Assembly (NCBI GenBank): GCA_000750105.3
Contig: JPHH03000019.1
Coordinates: 1 to 64,000, forward strand
Direction: 5' to 3'
Source of the DNA: Tolypocladium sp. Sup5 PDA-1
Lineage: Eukaryota; Ascomycota; Sordariomycetes; Hypocreales; Ophiocordycipitaceae
DNA length: 64,000 nt
Below, piece by piece: positions 55,718-64,000 of this stretch (its first letter is position 1; every line of letters starts with the position of its first letter). The position numbers were made by a program, and so were the translations under genes. Under the pieces are notes generated by a model. The model saw only the letters and a list, made by a program, of their open reading frames with translations, did no database searches and was not told where the DNA came from.

Positions 55718-55724
55718 TATAAAA
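55718..55724 (+). promoter_or_regulatory. TATA box of the sugar transporter gene
   Basis: TATAAAA followed by a C/T-rich leader (about 55750-55800) lies 220 bases upstream of the ATG at 55943. Confidence 0.5.
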
Positions 55725-55942
55725 CCTTCGTGGTTCCTCCAGGCCCCGTCACTCCGCCTCACCTGCCGCCTGCCTTCCCTCCTCCTCTCCATCCTTAACC
55801 GCTTCCGTTGCCCAAGGGTGCAGCTCTCGCCCTCTCTTCTGTCGAGGATCGGCAAGTGAGACAAGAATTCGGAAACAAAGGGAAGCAAAGCGCGTGATTG
55901 GGGCTGAACGCTGCCATCACCACCACACCACGACCACCCGCC

Positions 55943-57744
55943 ATGGGGAAGAAATATTTCGGCCTCCGGGGCCAGTCCCTCAACTGGGCCATTGGCGCTG
56001 TTGCTGGCTGTGATTTCCTTCTCTTCGGTTATGGTAAGTGAGCAGCCTCCTTGTCAGGAGTTTCTTGATCGGTTCACTGACACGAGCCCTATCGCAGACC
56101 AGGGAGTCATGGGCGGCATCTTGACGCTGCCCATCTTCCTCAGCCAGTTCCCTGACATCAACGACCAGGACCCATCCATTTCCCCGTCCGAAAAGTCCAA
56201 CCGGTCTACGTACCAGGGCATCGCCGTGGCCTCGTACAACCTGGGCTGCTTCATCGGCGCCGTCATCACAATCTTCATCGGTAACCCTCTCGGTCGCAAG
56301 CGCATGATCTTCCTCGGCACCGCCATCATGGTCGTCGGTGCCGCTCTCCAGGCGTCCGCCTTCACCCTCGAGCACTTCATTATCGGTCGCATCATCACTG
56401 GTCTCGGAAACGGCGGCAACACGTCCACCGTCCCCATGTGGCAGTCGGAGACATGCTCGGCCCATAAACGTGGCAAGCTGGTCATGATTGAGGGTGCCCT
56501 CATCACCGGCGGCATCATGATTTCGTACTGGATCGACCTGGGCCTGTCCTTTGCGCCCGGCTCCGTCGCATGGCGCTTCCCGCTGGCCTTCCAGATCGTC
56601 TTCTGTCTCTTCATCCTGACCTTTGTCCTCGGTCTACCCGAGTCGCCTCGCTGGCTCATCCTCAAGGGTCGTGAGGCTGAGGCGCGCGAGGTCATTGCGG
56701 CCATCGCCGACGTTGACCAAGGTGACAAGTACGTCGACAACGAGTTCCGTTCCATCAAGGAGACGGTTGAGGAGATGAGCAAAGGCACCTACGCCGACCT
56801 GTTTGCCCGCGACAAGAACCGCACCCTGCACCGCACCATTATTGCCTACGTCAACCAGATGTTCCAGCAGATTTCGGGCATCAACCTCATCACCTACTAC
56901 GCCGCCAAGATCTATTCGGACCTCGGCATGTCGCCCTTCCTGTCCCGTCTCCTCGCTGCCCTCAACGGCACCGAATACTTCCTCGCTTCGTGGCCCGCCG
57001 TCTTCCTCGTCGAACGGGTCGGCCGTCGCAAGCTCATGCTCTTCGGCGCCGTGGGCCAGGCCGCCACCATGGCCATTCTGGCGGGAGTCAACTCCAGGAC
57101 CGGCGACAAGCCTTTTCAGATTGCCGGCATTGTCTTCCTGTTCGTCTTCAACACCTTCTTTGCCATTGGCTGGCTCGGTATGACCTGGTTGTACCCGGCC
57201 GAGATCACGCCCCTGCGCACCCGTGCTCCTGCAAACGCCTTGTCTACTTCGTCCAACTGGATCTTCAACTTTTTGGTAAGTCTTGCACGCATCCTCGGCG
57301 CGGTTTCTCCGCGACTGAGTGGCGTACTGTTGGGCTGGCTTCATGCGGCTAACGTGTCGAAACAAACAGGTTGTCATGATCACGCCCGTCGCCTTCGCGA
57401 ACATCGGATACCAGACTTATATCATCTTCGCCGTCATCAATGCCTTCATGGTCCCATCGGTCTACTTCTTCTTCCCTGAGACGGCCTACCGATCGCTCGA
57501 AGAGATGGACACCATCTTCCAGAAGGTTTCGGGCTGGAAGGGCGCCTTCGCCGTCGTCCAACAGGCCAGGATTGAGCCGCGCCGCTATGGCAAGAACGGC
57601 GAGCTGCTCATCCCGCTCGACGCGGTCGACGAGAAGGCAGCCACGGAGCACCGCAATGGCAGCTCCAGCGACACGGGCGCTGATGCCAACAACGGCATGT
57701 TCACCAACGCCGACGAGGAGACGCAGCGCAGGCCGCAGCAGTGA
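55943..57744 (+). CDS. MFS sugar transporter (sugar porter family)
   Basis: Exons 55943-56033, 56098-57275 and 57370-57744 give 547 residues with 12 predicted membrane helices. It starts MGKKYFGLRGQSLNWAIGAV; the first junction makes LLFGYDQGVMGGILTLP. Sugar-porter signatures: GNPLGRKRMIF after helix 2, GRIITGLGNGGNTSTVPMWQ, LGLPESPRWLILKGR before the central loop, QQISGINLITYYAAKIY in helix 7, VERVGRRKLMLFG, and FFFPETAYRSLEEMD after helix 12. The C-terminal tail is polar. It should be a plasma-membrane proton symporter or facilitator of a hexose or related sugar; the substrate cannot be told from sequence. It lies in the same orientation as the epimerase gene downstream, 1 kb apart. Confidence 0.93.
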
Positions 57745-58762
57745 GCTCAGCCGTGCTAGCTCTGTCATGTTTCTGCATTTCTCTGTCATGAAATCTCGCA
57801 TGATTTGAATTGGGAAGCATACGACAGCCCAAAAGAATAGGGGAATCGTACAAAGACGACGGGAAACGAGTTTTGGAGAGTTGGATGAATTCACATATAC
57901 CCAGTTGTTTTGGATCCGGGGGCCTCAAGGAGGGGGAAAGGGGCGGAGCAAAACCATCAAAAGCCTTTTGGATGTTTTCCTATCCGCTGGATCTGGATAC
58001 ATGGTATGGACGTACAGACAGGGACGATAGACTAGACGGGGTAGAAATCACTGTCTCTGTTTCCCTCATCACGTGCCAACTGCTCCTAATCATCGGATTG
58101 TGATGCGCCGCAACCATTGCTTAAGATGACTGTCGAGTCGATTTGTGCCGCGGTGGAACAAGCCCGATACAAGAACTGTATGATCAGCGTGCTCGACGCT
58201 ATAAATACCGTCTGGCTTAGGAACTGGCTTTGTTGCGAAACTGGGTGGCTGCTGTGAAAAGTATTGCGCTTGAGCTCGCCTTGACGGCTAAGTGGTTAAT
58301 AACTTGAAACAGACTTGCGCATGCCGCTCATCGGCGAGACGTATGATTCTATTCGTACACAGCTCTAAGGTGAGGGGAGGTGAGGAGGGGTGAGGTCCAT
58401 TTGCCCTGCCCACTCTCCCCTCCAGAGGTACCCCGCCATTGCTCGCCTCCTGTAACAACGTCGCCTCCAGGACTCGACTTCATCCATCCCATCCCATCCC
58501 ATCCTCCTTCATTTTCTCTCTTCTTCGTGCCTCACCAAAGCAGCCCATCCCTTTTCCTCCGACATCCGACCTGTTGCGCGCGCCGACCTACCTCGGGCGG
58601 CCATCTGCTCACAACTCTCCATCTCCGCACCGCATCTGTTTTACCCCTCTGATCGACGCCTCGCACCTCGGCATCCTTCCGACCTCCCAACCTTCCGACG
58701 ACGTCCGGAGGCATTTGAACAGCTCCCCGCGAAACCGCACATCCCATACACAAGACACAACA
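57745..58762. other. Intergenic region between the sugar transporter and epimerase genes
   Basis: No recognisable exon. It contains TATAAATA at about 58200, CATCCCATCCCATCC repeats near 58482-58503 and a long pyrimidine-rich leader before the ATG at 58763. A candidate tRNA-like A box near 58290 has no matching B box and was not called. Confidence 0.55.
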
Positions 58763-59834
58763 ATGGTTGACAGACCAAACAAGCCCTCGGCCCTGGCTGC
58801 GACGCCCGGGCTGCCGCCGCAGGCGCAGGTCACCATCTCGCACGGCAACTCGCGCGTCACGGCCGCGCTGCCCACGGGCGAGAGCGTCGAGGTGCTGCTC
58901 TTTGGCGCCACGGTGCTGAGCTGGAAGGATGGCGCGGGCGATGAGAAGCTGTGGCTGAGCGAGGGCTCCAAGCTCGATGGCTCCAAGGGCGTGCGCGGAG
59001 GCATCCCCATTGTCTTCCCGGTATGTCTCTCTCTGCCTAGCCGGCGCAGCAACAACCATCGGAATCGGACGTGAACTGATGAGCACTTTCCAGGCCTTCG
59101 GCCCTCCTGACCCCAACCACGCAGCCACATCCAAGCTCCCCCAGCACGGCTTCGCCCGCACCGCCAGGTGGGAGTTCCTCGGCAAGTCCACCAGCGAGGG
59201 CCCCAGCTCGAGCGTCAAGCTCGACTTTGGCCTCTCGTCGGAAAACCTCGACGAGGCTACCCGGGCTCTCTGGCCCTACAAGTTTGGCCTCTTGTACAGC
59301 GTCACCCTCGAGCGCGAGAGCCTGAACACGACGCTGGTGATTACCAATGACGGCGACGAGCCGTTTGAGATCCAAACACTCCTGCACACGTACTTTAGGG
59401 TCAAGGTGCGTACTTCTCTTATTCGTGAAAAAGCCCGTGTTAATAGGTGATAGGACATCTCTTCCGTCCAAGTCACCGGCCTCGAGGACTCCCCCTACAC
59501 CGACAAGGTCGATGGCACTAAGGCCAAGACGCAAGCCTCGTCGCCCGTCACCTTCTCCGGCGAGACGGACCGCGTCTACACCCCCGCCAAGGGCCCCAGG
59601 AACCCCGTCGTCATCTCCGACGGCGGCAAGCCCACCTTCAGCATCGTGCGGGACAACCTCGACCAGGTGGTCGTGTGGAACCCTTGGACCGACAAGGCCA
59701 AGGGCATGTCCGACTTCACGCCCAAGGACGGCTACAAGAACATGGTGTGCGTCGAGGCGGGCAGCGTCCAGGGGTGGCAGAAGCTGGACAAGGGCGATGC
59801 CTTTGAGGGTGCGCAGACGATTTCGCTATCTTGA
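58763..59834 (+). CDS. Glucose-6-phosphate 1-epimerase-like (aldose 1-epimerase family) protein
   Basis: Exons 58763-59020, 59094-59405 and 59454-59834 give 316 residues. Family features resemble yeast YMR099C: VLLFGATVLSWKDG, KGVRGGIPIVFPAFGPPDPN across the first junction, LPQHGFARTARWEF with the first catalytic-site His, TLLHTYFRVKDISSVQVTGL across the second junction, and MVCVEAGSVQGWQKLDKG with the catalytic Glu. The enzyme interconverts alpha and beta anomers of glucose 6-phosphate in the cytosol. Junctions are in phase 0 and restore conserved motifs. A long antisense frame (58532-59218) is a shadow of this gene and its leader. Confidence 0.94.
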
Positions 59835-60366
59835 GGCTTGGCCCAAGGCCGTCATTAAAGAGTGCAGAAACCATCCCTCCTTCATGACTTTTGAGGAGTT
59901 GAGTTGGTTTGTGGCCGTTGTAAACGAGCAGTTGCTCTAGATGCAGGGAGACAGAGAGAGGGCGCAAGTGAGACGAACAACCCATTCGCCCATCCAAGAG
60001 GCATGGCGCTCTGCCCATGCAGATATAAAGAATGGACAGGCCTGGAGACTCTCATTCGAGCGTTGAACCCGAACCAATTGCATTGCTTTTCTTTTTGTGG
60101 AGTTTCCTTCCCGTCATAGCTTCGTGCGAAAATGTAAGATATATACAAGATGCCATTGCCGTCCCAAATCCCGCCAAACGTGTTTACCGCATGCGTGGGT
60201 GCAGCAACGTTGGCTGATTGAGCGAGCCCACGTTCCCTGCCCGTAGTCTGTCCAAACAAACCCCTATATACATGGGCAAAGCTACAACGCCTGTTGCGGC
60301 GTTCTTCCGGCACTTTTTTTCTTTCTATTCCATCTTTTGGTCGTCGCCAACTGGAGGAGTGGCCCC
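59835..60366. other. Convergent 3' spacer between the epimerase and DAHP synthase genes
   Basis: 532 bases without a recognisable exon, T-rich near 60080-60120 and 60305-60340, consistent with two 3' UTRs. Confidence 0.55.
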
Positions 60367-60531
60367 TCATGCCGCCTCCAGCTTCTGCTCCTGAGAAAAG
60401 TGGTCCGCGACGAGGAATGCCAGCTCGAGCGCCTGCTTCTCGTTGAGGCGGGGGTCGCAGAATGATGTATAGTTTGTAGACAGGTCGTCCTCGTCCAGGC
60501 CCTCGCTGCCGCCCAGGCACTCGGTCACGGC

Positions 60532-60564
<33 letters not shown>

Positions 60565-61857
60565 GTAGCTGCCCTGCTCCTTGTGGATGCGCAGCGACTC
60601 CTGCAGCTCGCGGTAGATGTCGTTGAAGCGACGCGTCTTGATGCCCGAGGGCGTGGAGAGGGTGTTGCCGTGCATGGGGTCGCACTGCCAGACGACGCAG
60701 CGGCGGTACTCGGAGTCCTCGACGGCGCGGATGTGCTGCGGGAGGAGCTCACCGACCTTGTTGGCGCCGTAGCGCGTGATGAGCGTGATCTTGCCGGGCT
60801 CGCGGCTTGGGTTCAGGGTGCGCAGGAGGTCCAGGAGATCCGTCGTGGGCGTGCTGGGGCCGACCTTGATGCCGATGGGGTTGGCGATGCCGCGGAAGAA
60901 CTCGACGTGGGCGTGGTCCAGCTGGCGCGTTCGGTCGCCGATCCAGATGAAGTGCGCCGATGTGTCGTAGTACTCCTGCTTGGGTGCCGTTCCAGCTGCA
61001 TCCGACAAGGGCGGGGGAGGACTCGGGGTTCTGCTGCTGGGCGGAGCAGGCTGAACAGGGGGGAGCTTCTCGAGCAACCGGGTCATGGGCTGCTCGTACT
61101 CGAGGAGGAGGCCCTCGTGGCTGGTGAAGAGCTCGACCGTCTCCAGCTCGCCGGGACGGGCGTTGATGACCTGCAGGAAGCGGAGGGTCTGCTGGATGCT
61201 GTTGGCGATGGCCGAGTATTTTTCCTTGAGGATGGGGTCCTTGACGTGGCCGAGGCCCCAGTCGAGGGGCCGGTGCAGGTCGGCGATGCCAGAGGCGATG
61301 GCGGTGCGGACGTAGTTGAGGGTGGCGGCAGAGAAGTGGTAGGCCTTGAGCAGACGGTTGGGGTCAATGTCCCGCTCGTCGACGTGGTATCCGTTGAGGA
61401 TGTCGCCCCTGAAGCTGGGCATCTCCTTGCCCTGGACAATCTCGGTCGGGCTGGAACGCGGCTTGGCATACTGGCCGGCCATGCGGCCGATGCGGACGAC
61501 GGGCTTGTTGGTGCCCCAGATGAGGACGACGCTCATCTGCAGCAGCAGCTTGATCTTGGACTCGATGGCGCCCTGCTCGCAGTAGTCGAAGAGCTCGGCG
61601 CAGTCGCCGCCCTGCAGGAGGAAGGCCTTGCCGTGGGCGACATCGCGCAGGTGCGCCTTGAGGGCGAGGATCTCGTTGGGGTGGACGAGGGGGGGCAGGC
61701 GGGAGAGGTCCTTGACGGCCTTGGAGAGCTTCGCCTGATCCGGGTAGGCGGGCGACTGCTTGATGGGTTTTGAGCGCCACGACGAGGGCGTCCAGGGCTG
61801 CTGTTGCTGCTGCTGCTGTGATGCTGCTGCTTGGCTTTGATCTTGTTGCGAGGCCAT
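60367..61857 (-). CDS. Class II 3-deoxy-D-arabino-heptulosonate 7-phosphate (DAHP) synthase
   Basis: A single exon encodes 496 residues. It catalyses phosphoenolpyruvate plus erythrose 4-phosphate to DAHP, the entry step of the shikimate pathway. Class II (plant/AroA-II type) motifs: LQGGDCAELFDYCEQ, RIGRMAGQYAKPRSSPTE, FRGDILNGYHVDER, WIGDRTRQLDHAHVEFFRGI, NPIGIKVGP, ITRYGANKVGELLP, QCDPMHGNT and GGVHLELTGDAVTECLGG. The N-terminus has a glutamine run (CAG/CTG repeat) and the middle a proline-rich linker (QPAPPSSRTPSPPPPLSDA). The start ATG at 61857 gives MASQQDQSQAAA; an upstream open frame to 62073 is less likely. A 407-codon open frame on the opposite strand (60550-61773) is an artefact of GC-rich codon use. 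Confidence 0.95.
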
Positions 61858-62043
61858 GGCTGCGGCGGTGGAAGCCCTTCCGTGATGTATGAGAGATGAG
61901 CGTCGGTGTGTCCCAGCACGAGCTCTCAGTAGAACAACGCGGACAATTGCTGCTCGTCGCAAGTTACGAGATTCGTGAGGGGAAATGGATCGAAGCTCAG
62001 ACCGCGCAGGAGACCAAGAGTGCCGATGCGTCTCGTGAAAACT

Positions 62044-62071
62044 GACAATACAGGACAATACAGGACAATAC
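62044..62071. repeat. Three tandem GACAATACA-type decamers
   Basis: GACAATACA begins at 62044, 62054 and 62064, spaced exactly ten bases apart, immediately beside the TGAGTCA element. It lies in the DAHP synthase 5' region. Confidence 0.85.
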
Positions 62072-62084
62072 AAGTCGACAGCCG

Positions 62085-62091
62085 TGAGTCA
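62085..62091. promoter_or_regulatory. Candidate CPC1/Gcn4 (general amino-acid control) site TGAGTCA
   Basis: TGAGTCA is the consensus for the bZIP activators Gcn4/CpcA/CPC1 and lies upstream of an aromatic amino-acid pathway gene, a known target class. TGASTCA occurs at least four other times in this window, close to the chance rate, so location rather than rarity is the argument. Confidence 0.45.
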
Positions 62092-62879
62092 CGAAAGTTT
62101 TGTGACCTGTGCACCACATCAAGGGTACAAAATACTTTGGCCGCCGCTGGCAGTCGCGCCACGGCAGTCGCGCACCGTCATTTTGTCTGGGTCCTGCCGC
62201 CTTTTTTTCGCACCTGCGTTTTCATTCACAGGGAGGCCAGCAATTGGCGAATCAGCGGGCCGCGTTTTGCGCCGTTTGAGTGACATGGGCGTCACCTGTG
62301 GACCTGGTATAAGTCGTGGGCCGATGTGTTGTACATATGATTCGGTACTCGGTACGTGGAGATTCATCGTACTTTGTAGATGTGGTTGAATACCAGTTAC
62401 GGACTAAAGATCTCAAATTCATAGTAGTAGACGGTTTTGGAGGGCTGTTTTTCATGTTACGCTGAGTGCAACATGCCGTCCACCTTGTTCTTGTTAGTTG
62501 CGCTGCAGGCAAGACGCATGAAAGTAATCCGTAAAGTATTCTCGCTTCCAGCTGGGCTCCAAACACTCGATAACTCGGCATGCAATGTCAACAACACCCA
62601 ACAATGAATCGTACGCCTTGTTCAAGCAGAGTAAAGAGAGGCTGGATGCCGTCAAGTTTGGCATCATCATTTCGCCCATGCTGTGCTTCGTAGATGGCCC
62701 GTCACAGACTGGTCCTCACCGCCGTCTGGGGCATAAAACCCGCATCGAAAAGCTCAGCACCAGCTCCACCTCACCGCCCCCCCACCCCACCTGTAAGGCA
62801 TCGCCACATCACCACTCTACTTTGTAATTGCAGCCAACTCAGCTCTTACAACCAAAACATCGGACAAGTCTATCCGCCA

Positions 62880-63300
62880 TGGCGAAAGCAACCCCCACGT
62901 GTCGAGGCGCCACGGTGATGTTGAAGACGGAGCCCCGCCGCAAAGTCCGCCGAGCCCGCGGCCCCTCGCCCGTCGAACCAGGCCTCGACGCCAACAACGA
63001 GCGACGCCGCGGCGCCCGGGATGTCGACCAAGAGGCCGTCAACAAGGCCATGAAGAGCCCGCAGCGGCGGTGCGGCCGGCAGTCTTCCAGACGAACGCTT
63101 CCGGCCAAGCGGCGCCCGCCAGACGTGCGCTGTCGAGCGCGCCGACGTGGCCCTCGTCGTGGACCAGCTGGAGCTCACGCGGGCCAATGCGACGGAGCTG
63201 CTTAAAGGGCGACGGACGGGGATGCGGTCAAGGCGATAGGGGGTTTGGTCAGCGGCATAGATTGCGGGACGGTTCAAGTGAAGAGGTGGTCTTCGGGGTG
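62880..63300 (+). pseudogene. HYPK-like (NatA-associated, UBA-like) gene broken by frameshifts
   Basis: Three pieces of one domain family appear in different frames. VDQEAVNKAMK is at 63023-63055, DVALVVDQLELTRANATELL is at 63144-63203 in another frame, and DGDAVKAIGGLV is at about 63215-63250, back in the first frame. In order they match the fungal HYPK-like protein, whose UBA-like domain binds the NatA N-acetyltransferase. At least two indels are needed, one between 63060 and 63140 and one at the AAAGGG near 63204-63209. An ATG at 62880 could be the original start. No intron explains the shifts. Either the gene is decayed or this stretch contains sequence errors. Confidence 0.5.
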
Positions 63301-63736
63301 GCTAGACCTCAGACGACAAGGCGGTCATTCGAGACTCTTCTTCGACCTCGTCTCTCGCCGAAAAACTTTCATATTCTCCGAGAAAACCGGCTTCCCATAC
63401 CTGGACAAGGCCATACGCACCAATACCTGACGCTCGAATACAGATACCCAATTGGCCAAATCGGACCGGGGTCAAGCATTAGGCCATCTGACCCGACAAC
63501 GTCTCCCTGCACAACGTCCAGCTATCAAATCCATACATGGCGAGACCTCGATGTTCCCAAGAAGCCAGAGCGGGGCAAACTGTTGCAGAGAGGTCCTTGT
63601 TCGAGGTCTGACTGCATACAAGATGCTGACTGGAGAGACTGCAAAGATCCATCATACGTATAGCAGGATAGATATTCTTCTGGTAAGCCATGCCAGTCAT
63701 GCGCCTGCCTGCCCTGAAGCTAACCGTTGTGCGCAG
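63301..63736. other. Region upstream of the AP-3 beta exons
   Basis: The first exon of AP-3 beta (encoding roughly 15 residues) should be here or further upstream, but no convincing ATG-bearing exon with a donor in the right phase was found. A GTAAGC at about 63682 and the acceptor at 63734-63736 could delimit the intron, but the preceding frame has a stop and no ATG. Confidence 0.4.
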
Positions 63737-64000
63737 CGAGAGAGCTGACCCTCGACGCCGCCCAAGCTACGCGCAATGTCCGCACGAGCTCCCGCCCGCT
63801 CGACCGGACCCAGATGCGGAAGCTGCTGGACAGCAGAAACGACCGAGAGGTCCTCGAAGGGTTGCGGCGCGTCATATCGGTTCGTCCACCCGTCGAAGCA
63901 AGCTTCTGTTGCGTCCCGTTAACACAGTTCGCAGATGATGTACCGCAACCACAAGACGCTGCCCTTCTTCTCCTCGGTCGTGAAAAACGTCGCGTCGCCG
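63737..64000 (+). CDS. APL6: AP-3 complex beta subunit, 5' part (continues past the window)
   Basis: Two exons are visible: 63737-63879 and 63935 to the window end. Translated with one base from an upstream exon, they give ARELTLDAAQATRNVRTSSR, then TQMRKLLDSRNDREVLEGLR and RVIS, joined to MMYRNHKTLPFFSSVVKNVA and SP. This is the N-terminal adaptin start of the AP-3 beta chain, and the 55-nt intron restores the VISMMY junction. AP-3 sorts cargo from the Golgi to the vacuole. The initiator exon was not identified, and most of the gene lies outside the window. Confidence 0.85.

Larger units (their letters stand above)
52262..55942. other. 3.7-kb gene-poor region rich in palindromic TACGGAGTA-type motifs
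   Basis: No supported exon. Exact TACTCCGTA/TACGGAGTA nonamers occur at 53704, 54986, 55011 and 55495. The 18-bp perfect palindrome GTAGTCCGTACGGACTAC lies at 54633-54650, with further GTCCGTAC-type sites near 55643 and 55693. A 203-codon plus-strand frame (53304-53915) has no motif or sensible composition. The right end holds the sugar transporter promoter, with TATAAAA at about 55718-55724. Confidence 0.55.
61858..62879. promoter_or_regulatory. Upstream region of the DAHP synthase gene
   Basis: Contains a TGAGTCA element at 62085-62091 (about 230 bases upstream of the ATG) and three copies of a GACAATACAG decamer at 62044-62070. The rest, to 62879, shows no recognisable exon. Confidence 0.5.

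Noticed and set aside
58262..58340. Possible tRNA (A-box-like TGGTTAATAACTTG)
   Set aside because: No matching B box and no cloverleaf could be folded.
60550..61773. A 407-codon open frame on the plus strand opposite DAHP synthase
   Set aside because: It is the complement of conserved class II DAHP synthase codons. Composition is Val/Asp/Glu/Leu-rich without any motif.

Overview
This window is nuclear DNA of a filamentous ascomycete, most likely a sordariomycete of the Hypocreales type. The evidence is about fifty short spliceosomal introns (mostly 47-80 nt, GTRNGT donors, CTRAC-like branch sites, YAG acceptors), GC-rich third codon positions, and families such as 2EXR, the sterol-glucosyltransferase/UIM protein and class II DAHP synthase. 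Species was not determined. No transposase, reverse transcriptase, rRNA, tRNA or CRISPR array was recognised. All coordinates and splice sites were read by eye.

Layout. 1-2000: a frameshifted 2EXR gene between two copies of an 88-bp direct repeat, the left copy running into a 20-G tract. 2.7-5.1 kb: a GFA/CENP-V protein converging on a DUF1295 membrane reductase. 6.6-8.4 kb: a secreted Gly/Asn/Pro/Ser-rich repeat protein. 8.6-10.9 kb: RNase P subunit RPP1 divergent from a zinc-ribbon protein. 11.6-15.8 kb: a sterol-glucosyltransferase-like enzyme with a multi-UIM tail. 17.0-20.4 kb: Sec61 beta and a Psr1/SCP-type phosphatase. 20.4-23.6 kb: gene-poor. 23.6-26.5 kb: peroxisomal ABCD transporter. 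27.1-27.7 kb: a broken gene remnant. 28.3-29.6 kb: D-xylose reductase. 29.9-32.9 kb: SDS22 divergent from an alpha/beta hydrolase. 34.0-35.0 kb: BTB protein. 36.2-39.5 kb: CSN12 divergent from ribosomal protein eL20. 40.5-43.3 kb: GNAT acetyltransferase, DUF1772 protein, small chromodomain protein. 44.1-52.3 kb: RIC8 divergent from RIF1. 52.3-55.9 kb: gene-poor and rich in short palindromes. 55.9-61.9 kb: MFS sugar transporter, glucose-6-phosphate 1-epimerase-like enzyme, class II DAHP synthase. 62.9-64.0 kb: a frame-broken HYPK-like gene and the first exons of AP-3 beta, which runs off the window.

Most genes are core cell functions: RNA processing, translation and translocation, protein phosphatase control (SDS22, RIF1, Psr1-like), G-protein chaperoning, vesicle sorting, sugar uptake and metabolism, and the shikimate pathway. 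They do not form a biosynthetic cluster. I found no clear undescribed system. The less expected signals are: a palindrome-forming nonamer (TACGGAGTA) found only between genes; initiator exons of 3 and 4 nt; a glycosyltransferase ending in tandem ubiquitin-interacting motifs; heptad-repeat growth in the ABC transporter; several recent tandem duplications; and three frame-broken genes.
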